Origin: Gemmatimonadota bacterium
GTDB lineage: Bacteria; Latescibacterota; UBA2968; UBA8231
Direction: 5' to 3'
Assembly (NCBI GenBank): GCA_028875335.1
Contig: JAPPEF010000122.1
Span: 1-34,526, forward strand
Length of the DNA: 34,526 nucleotides
Numbering within the stretch: the stretch's first letter is position 1; the number at the start of each line of letters is the position of its first letter. The notes under the pieces are model-generated. The model was not told the origin of the DNA. It was given only the letters and a program-made list of their open reading frames with translations, and made no database searches. Position numbers and translations under genes: made by a program. Below, one piece after another: positions 31,885 through 34,526 of this stretch.

Positions 31885-32539
31885 ATACTCCCTAGCAGCG
31901 GCCTTAGTCGCCGCCTTGGCTTTGGGGGGGGTGGCGGCCAAGCTGCGCAGCGACCGTTCCTTCGTCGTCGAGGCCAGCGTGGAAAACTTTCGCGACGCGC
32001 CCAACGGCACCAAGCTGGGCACGTTGCTGGCTGGCACGGAAATCGAATCCATCGGCGAGGAGGGCCAATGGGTGCGCTTCCGCGTCGAAGGCTGGGTCTG
32101 GGGGCCTTCCTTGGAAGGCTATGTCTCCGAGGAGGACCGCGATGGGCCACAGGAGGAGCCGATTCCACCGCTCCAAGACGAACGTCCTCGGATTAAGGAA
32201 CTAGTCAACGACCGCTATGGAGTGTTCTACGGGGTTGGGTTGGACGAGGATGTCGGCCGGCTGTGGCTGCGCTTCCGCGTCCGCGACATCGAGCGCGAGG
32301 CTTGGGAGCGGCGCGCATTTGCCGTGCAGCGCGGCGCGTTTGAGCTGTTGCAGGGCCGCGTCGAATTCAGCGAAATCCGCATTGAGACCAATCGGCCCGA
32401 CGGCAGCGGCGAGGTGGGCCAGTACGTCGCCGCGACTGCGGCTGCCGACTTGGCTAGCGCTGGCGAAGATTGGGCGGCGTGGCGGCAGCACACGCGCTTT
32501 TCGATTGATGGGGGCGAAACGTGGGAAGAGGCCGAATAA
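31868..32539 (+). CDS. SH3-domain membrane-anchored protein
   Basis: 223 residues. A signal or anchor helix (about 6-24, YSLAAALVAALALGGVAA) is followed by a bacterial SH3 domain (about 30-92: VVEASVENFRDAPNGTKLGT, then GQWVRFRVEGWVWGPSLEGYV) and a C-terminal domain (about 105-223) I do not recognise, with GVGLDEDVGRLWLRFRVRDI and a closing FSIDGGETWEEAE. The ATG 31868 lies inside the upstream gene (17-base overlap) and its stop TAA is followed at once by the ATG of nurA. An SH3 envelope protein in a DNA-nuclease operon is unusual; the link may be only transcriptional. Confidence 0.65.
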   Translation: MSRLFKYSLAAALVAALALGGVAAKLRSDRSFVVEASVENFRDAPNGTKLGTLLAGTEIESIGEEGQWVRFRVEGWVWGPSLEGYVSEEDRDGPQEEPIPPLQDERPRIKELVNDRYGVFYGVGLDEDVGRLWLRFRVRDIEREAWERRAFAVQRGAFELLQGRVEFSEIRIETNRPDGSGEVGQYVAATAAADLASAGEDWAAWRQHTRFSIDGGETWEEAE

Positions 32540-33826
32540 ATGCGCGCATCGCGACGGGGCCGGTCCAGAGCTGGCCGCAAGGCTAATGCCATGTTGGATC
32601 TCTATTCGGTAAAGACCCAAATAGATGGCATGGTGGCCGACGAGCGCCGCGTCCAAGAGGACTTTCGCGCCAAGCTCGAATTGGCTTTGGCCGAGTACCA
32701 GCGCTGGTTGCCCGAGTGGGAGCGCTTGGCCCGCAAGATCGACGAGAGCCGCACCTCTTGGCTGTTGCCCGGCTTGGGCGAGGGCCTAGGGGGTGGGATT
32801 GATCCGCCCGACCGCCCGAGCACCATCAGCATTGCCGCTACGGACGGCTCGCAAATTTTTCCCGACCGCCACGAAATCTCGGCCTGTTTTCTGATCAATA
32901 TCGGCTACATCCTGCTGCACTACGGCACGGGCGAGAAGCCGCTGATGAGCAGCAAGCCGCGGCTCTATTACCGCGAGGAGGAAATCTACGAGGAATGGGG
33001 TGGGGCGCGGGTCTTCGTAAATCGCGAGCTCGTCGGCTTCAAGCGCGGCCTCATGGAGTTTACTGAGTTGGCCGATTTGGCGTTGGCAGCCCACGCCGAG
33101 GGGCACCAGACACTGGCGCTTTCCGATGGCACGCTGATTCTGTGGAACTTGGAGGGCAAGCCGCAGGACTTCCGCGCCGCGCACCTAGAGGCCACTATAG
33201 TGGCGATGGACGAGTTGCGCGAGGCTCGGGTGCCGGTGGCTGGGTACATCAGCCAGCCGGGGAGTCAAGAATTGATCAACGCCCTCAAGCTGGGCCTGTG
33301 TCCGCTTGCCGCGGCCGACTGCGACCGCTGCCCTTATCAGGAAGAAAATCAACTCCATTTCAGCCGCGAAGAAATCGACGCGCTGAACGGGGACTTGTGG
33401 CAGGGTCGCGGCTTGCCCTGTAGCCCCCTTGAAGGGCTGAGCGACGCGGTCTTGGTGCGGCGCGTTCTGCGCCCTGGGCAGCGCACGCCGCTCTACCGCA
33501 GCGCGTCCAAAATCCTCGCCGAGTACGGGCCGCATCACATCTACTACTTTTACCTGCACGTGGGAACGGAGATCGGCCGGGTCGAAGTCCCGGAATGGGT
33601 GTCGACCGATCGCGAGTTGCTCGACTTGGTCCACGCCTGTTTGTACGACCAAGCCGAAAAGGGCCAAGGCTATCCGGTCGCCTTGGCCGAGGCGCACGAG
33701 CGCGCCGTGGTGCGCAGTGCAGACCGCGAGACATTCTATCGCTTTTTGCGCGACACCTTTGTCAAAAACGACCTGCAAACCCACTTGTCAACAAAGAGCT
33801 TCAAGAAGCGCTACACCGGCATTTAG
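32540..33826 (+). CDS. nurA: NurA 5'-3' nuclease
   Basis: 428 residues. The family signature is present: AATDGSQIFPDRHE (99-112, catalytic Asp102), LALSDGTLILW (192-202, Asp196), the long helix RAAHLEATIVAMDELRE, and a late His (His386 in ALAEAHERAVV). NurA is the nuclease that works with the HerA ATPase in DNA end resection; bacterial copies occur in repair or defence operons. An inserted stretch carries Cys254, Cys261, Cys264 and Cys294, a possible metal site. The start at 32540 follows the upstream stop directly and has GGAAGAGG 8 bases before it; ATG 32591 is an alternative that removes 17 basic residues. It is followed by a HAS-barrel-like gene and a likely herA start. Confidence 0.85.
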   Translation: MRASRRGRSRAGRKANAMLDLYSVKTQIDGMVADERRVQEDFRAKLELALAEYQRWLPEWERLARKIDESRTSWLLPGLGEGLGGGIDPPDRPSTISIAATDGSQIFPDRHEISACFLINIGYILLHYGTGEKPLMSSKPRLYYREEEIYEEWGGARVFVNRELVGFKRGLMEFTELADLALAAHAEGHQTLALSDGTLILWNLEGKPQDFRAAHLEATIVAMDELREARVPVAGYISQPGSQELINALKLGLCPLAAADCDRCPYQEENQLHFSREEIDALNGDLWQGRGLPCSPLEGLSDAVLVRRVLRPGQRTPLYRSASKILAEYGPHHIYYFYLHVGTEIGRVEVPEWVSTDRELLDLVHACLYDQAEKGQGYPVALAEAHERAVVRSADRETFYRFLRDTFVKNDLQTHLSTKSFKKRYTGI

Positions 33827-33838
33827 GAGAAGCCCACT

Positions 33839-34495
33839 GTGGAGACCATCAAAGAGCGCGAGCAAAGCCCGCTGAGCCGCTTTCGGTCTGAGGTTCTGCC
33901 GTTGCCCGACGACACTGAGGACGAGCGGACTCACGTGGGCGAAGTGGTCGAGAGCAGCACCACCGAGTTGATCGCCCAAGCGCGCGAGCTGCACGGCGCG
34001 CCCTCCTTTGGGCAGTTCGTCCGCGTGGAAGCCGATATGCCGGTGGTCGGCATTGTGTTCAACGTTTTCACGCACTCCATTGAGCCGAACCGCCGGCCCA
34101 CGGCCTACGGCAAGACCGAAGAGGAGTTGCGCCTAGAACAGCCGCAAATTTTCGAGTTGTTGCGCACGGAGTTCCAAGCCCTCGTCATTGGCTACTTGGA
34201 CGGCGATGAGTCCGTGCAAATTCTGCCGCCGCAGCCAGCGCGCATCCACAGCTTTGTGTACTTGTGCTCAGACGAGCAAGTGCGGGCCTTTACTCGCACC
34301 GACGACTATCTACGCAGCATTCTCAACACGTCCAAAATACCCACTGACGAGCTGGTGATCGCGGTGTTGCGCCATACAGTGCGCGCCCACGCCCACGCGC
34401 CGTCCTATCTGGTGCAGATGGGCAAGGAGCTGTCGCGGCTCCTCAGCGACGACTACGACCGGCTCAGCTCGATTATCCGACGGGTGGTCAATTGA
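33839..34495 (+). CDS. HAS-barrel-like protein, probable separate N-domain of HerA
   Basis: 218 residues from GTG 33839, which has RBS AGGAGA 8 bases upstream. Residues about 30-145 show the HAS-barrel pattern (HVGEVVESSTTELIAQA, SFGQFVRVEADMPVVGIVFN, FQALVIGYLDGD, PPQPARIHSFVYLCSDEQV), the small beta-barrel that normally forms the N-terminus of HerA. A helical C-terminus (about 150-218, KIPTDELVIAVLRHTVRAHA) follows. No Walker motifs occur. It sits between nurA and a gene that starts 2 bases after its stop, so it is probably a HerA subunit or loader encoded separately. The assignment rests on pattern and context. Confidence 0.6.
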   Translation: METIKEREQSPLSRFRSEVLPLPDDTEDERTHVGEVVESSTTELIAQARELHGAPSFGQFVRVEADMPVVGIVFNVFTHSIEPNRRPTAYGKTEEELRLEQPQIFELLRTEFQALVIGYLDGDESVQILPPQPARIHSFVYLCSDEQVRAFTRTDDYLRSILNTSKIPTDELVIAVLRHTVRAHAHAPSYLVQMGKELSRLLSDDYDRLSSIIRRVVN

Positions 34496-34497
34496 CG

Positions 34498-34526
34498 ATG
34501 GCAAAACACGCGCGCAACGGAGTGCC
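34498..34526 (+). CDS. Start of next gene, probably HerA-type ATPase (cut by window)
   Basis: ATG 34498, 2 bases after the stop of the HAS-barrel-like gene; only MAKHARNGV is visible. Identification as herA is inference from nurA and the HAS-barrel gene just upstream. Confidence 0.35.

Overview
The window comes from a GC-rich Gram-negative bacterium. It encodes lipoproteins, an outer-membrane-type protein, periplasmic adaptors, FG-GAP surface proteins with FlgD-like/T9SS-like C-terminal domains, and sigma-54 activators. That mix fits an uncultured FCB-group or Latescibacteria-like lineage. This placement is an inference from gene content; there is no rRNA or marker gene here to fix it. Nearly all DNA is coding, and many genes abut or overlap by 1-17 bases.

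Left part (1-7400). On the minus strand lie a cut-off DUF4932-like gene, an HU-family DNA-binding protein with its own promoter and a clean terminator, and a lipoprotein pair made of a MauG/MbnH-type diheme enzyme and an MbnP-like partner. Divergent from these is a plus-strand operon: membrane histidine kinase, NtrC-class response regulator, and a secreted coiled-coil protein. SpeD (S-adenosylmethionine decarboxylase) and a tiny HTH-like protein follow on the minus strand.

Transporter operon (7463-11964, minus). A TTGACA/TAGCAT promoter drives an SH3-like protein, two tandem paralogous HlyD/MacA-type adaptors and a MacB-type permease. No ABC ATPase is present. The operon ends in a perfect 15-bp palindrome overlapping the permease stop codon.

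Central sigma-54 module (12071-20049, plus). A decayed higBA toxin-antitoxin remnant runs into a 1034-residue protein that joins about 14 two-component-propeller repeats and a Y_Y_Y domain directly to a sigma-54 AAA+ activator and a Fis-type HTH, with no membrane segment, kinase or receiver. Downstream are phased 16-bp dyads (candidate activator sites), a strong terminator, a textbook -24/-12 promoter, and two tandem paralogous secreted FG-GAP proteins. This looks like a complete sensor-activator-enhancer-promoter-target circuit.

Envelope cluster (20202-30016, plus). This holds a TonB-like/DUF4159 fusion, a STAS-like protein, a discoidin-like secreted protein, a large outer-membrane-type protein with acidic calcium-binding-like repeats, a 1040-residue TPR protein and a lipoprotein, tightly packed.

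Right end (30135-34526, plus). A STAS-GHKL kinase-like protein, a 44-residue membrane protein, a STAS-winged-helix regulator with its own promoter and dyad, an SH3 membrane protein, NurA nuclease, a stand-alone HAS-barrel-like protein and the first codons of what is probably HerA. This suggests a partner-switching-type regulator placed in front of a split HerA-NurA DNA-processing operon. I saw no tRNA, rRNA, CRISPR array or intact mobile element.
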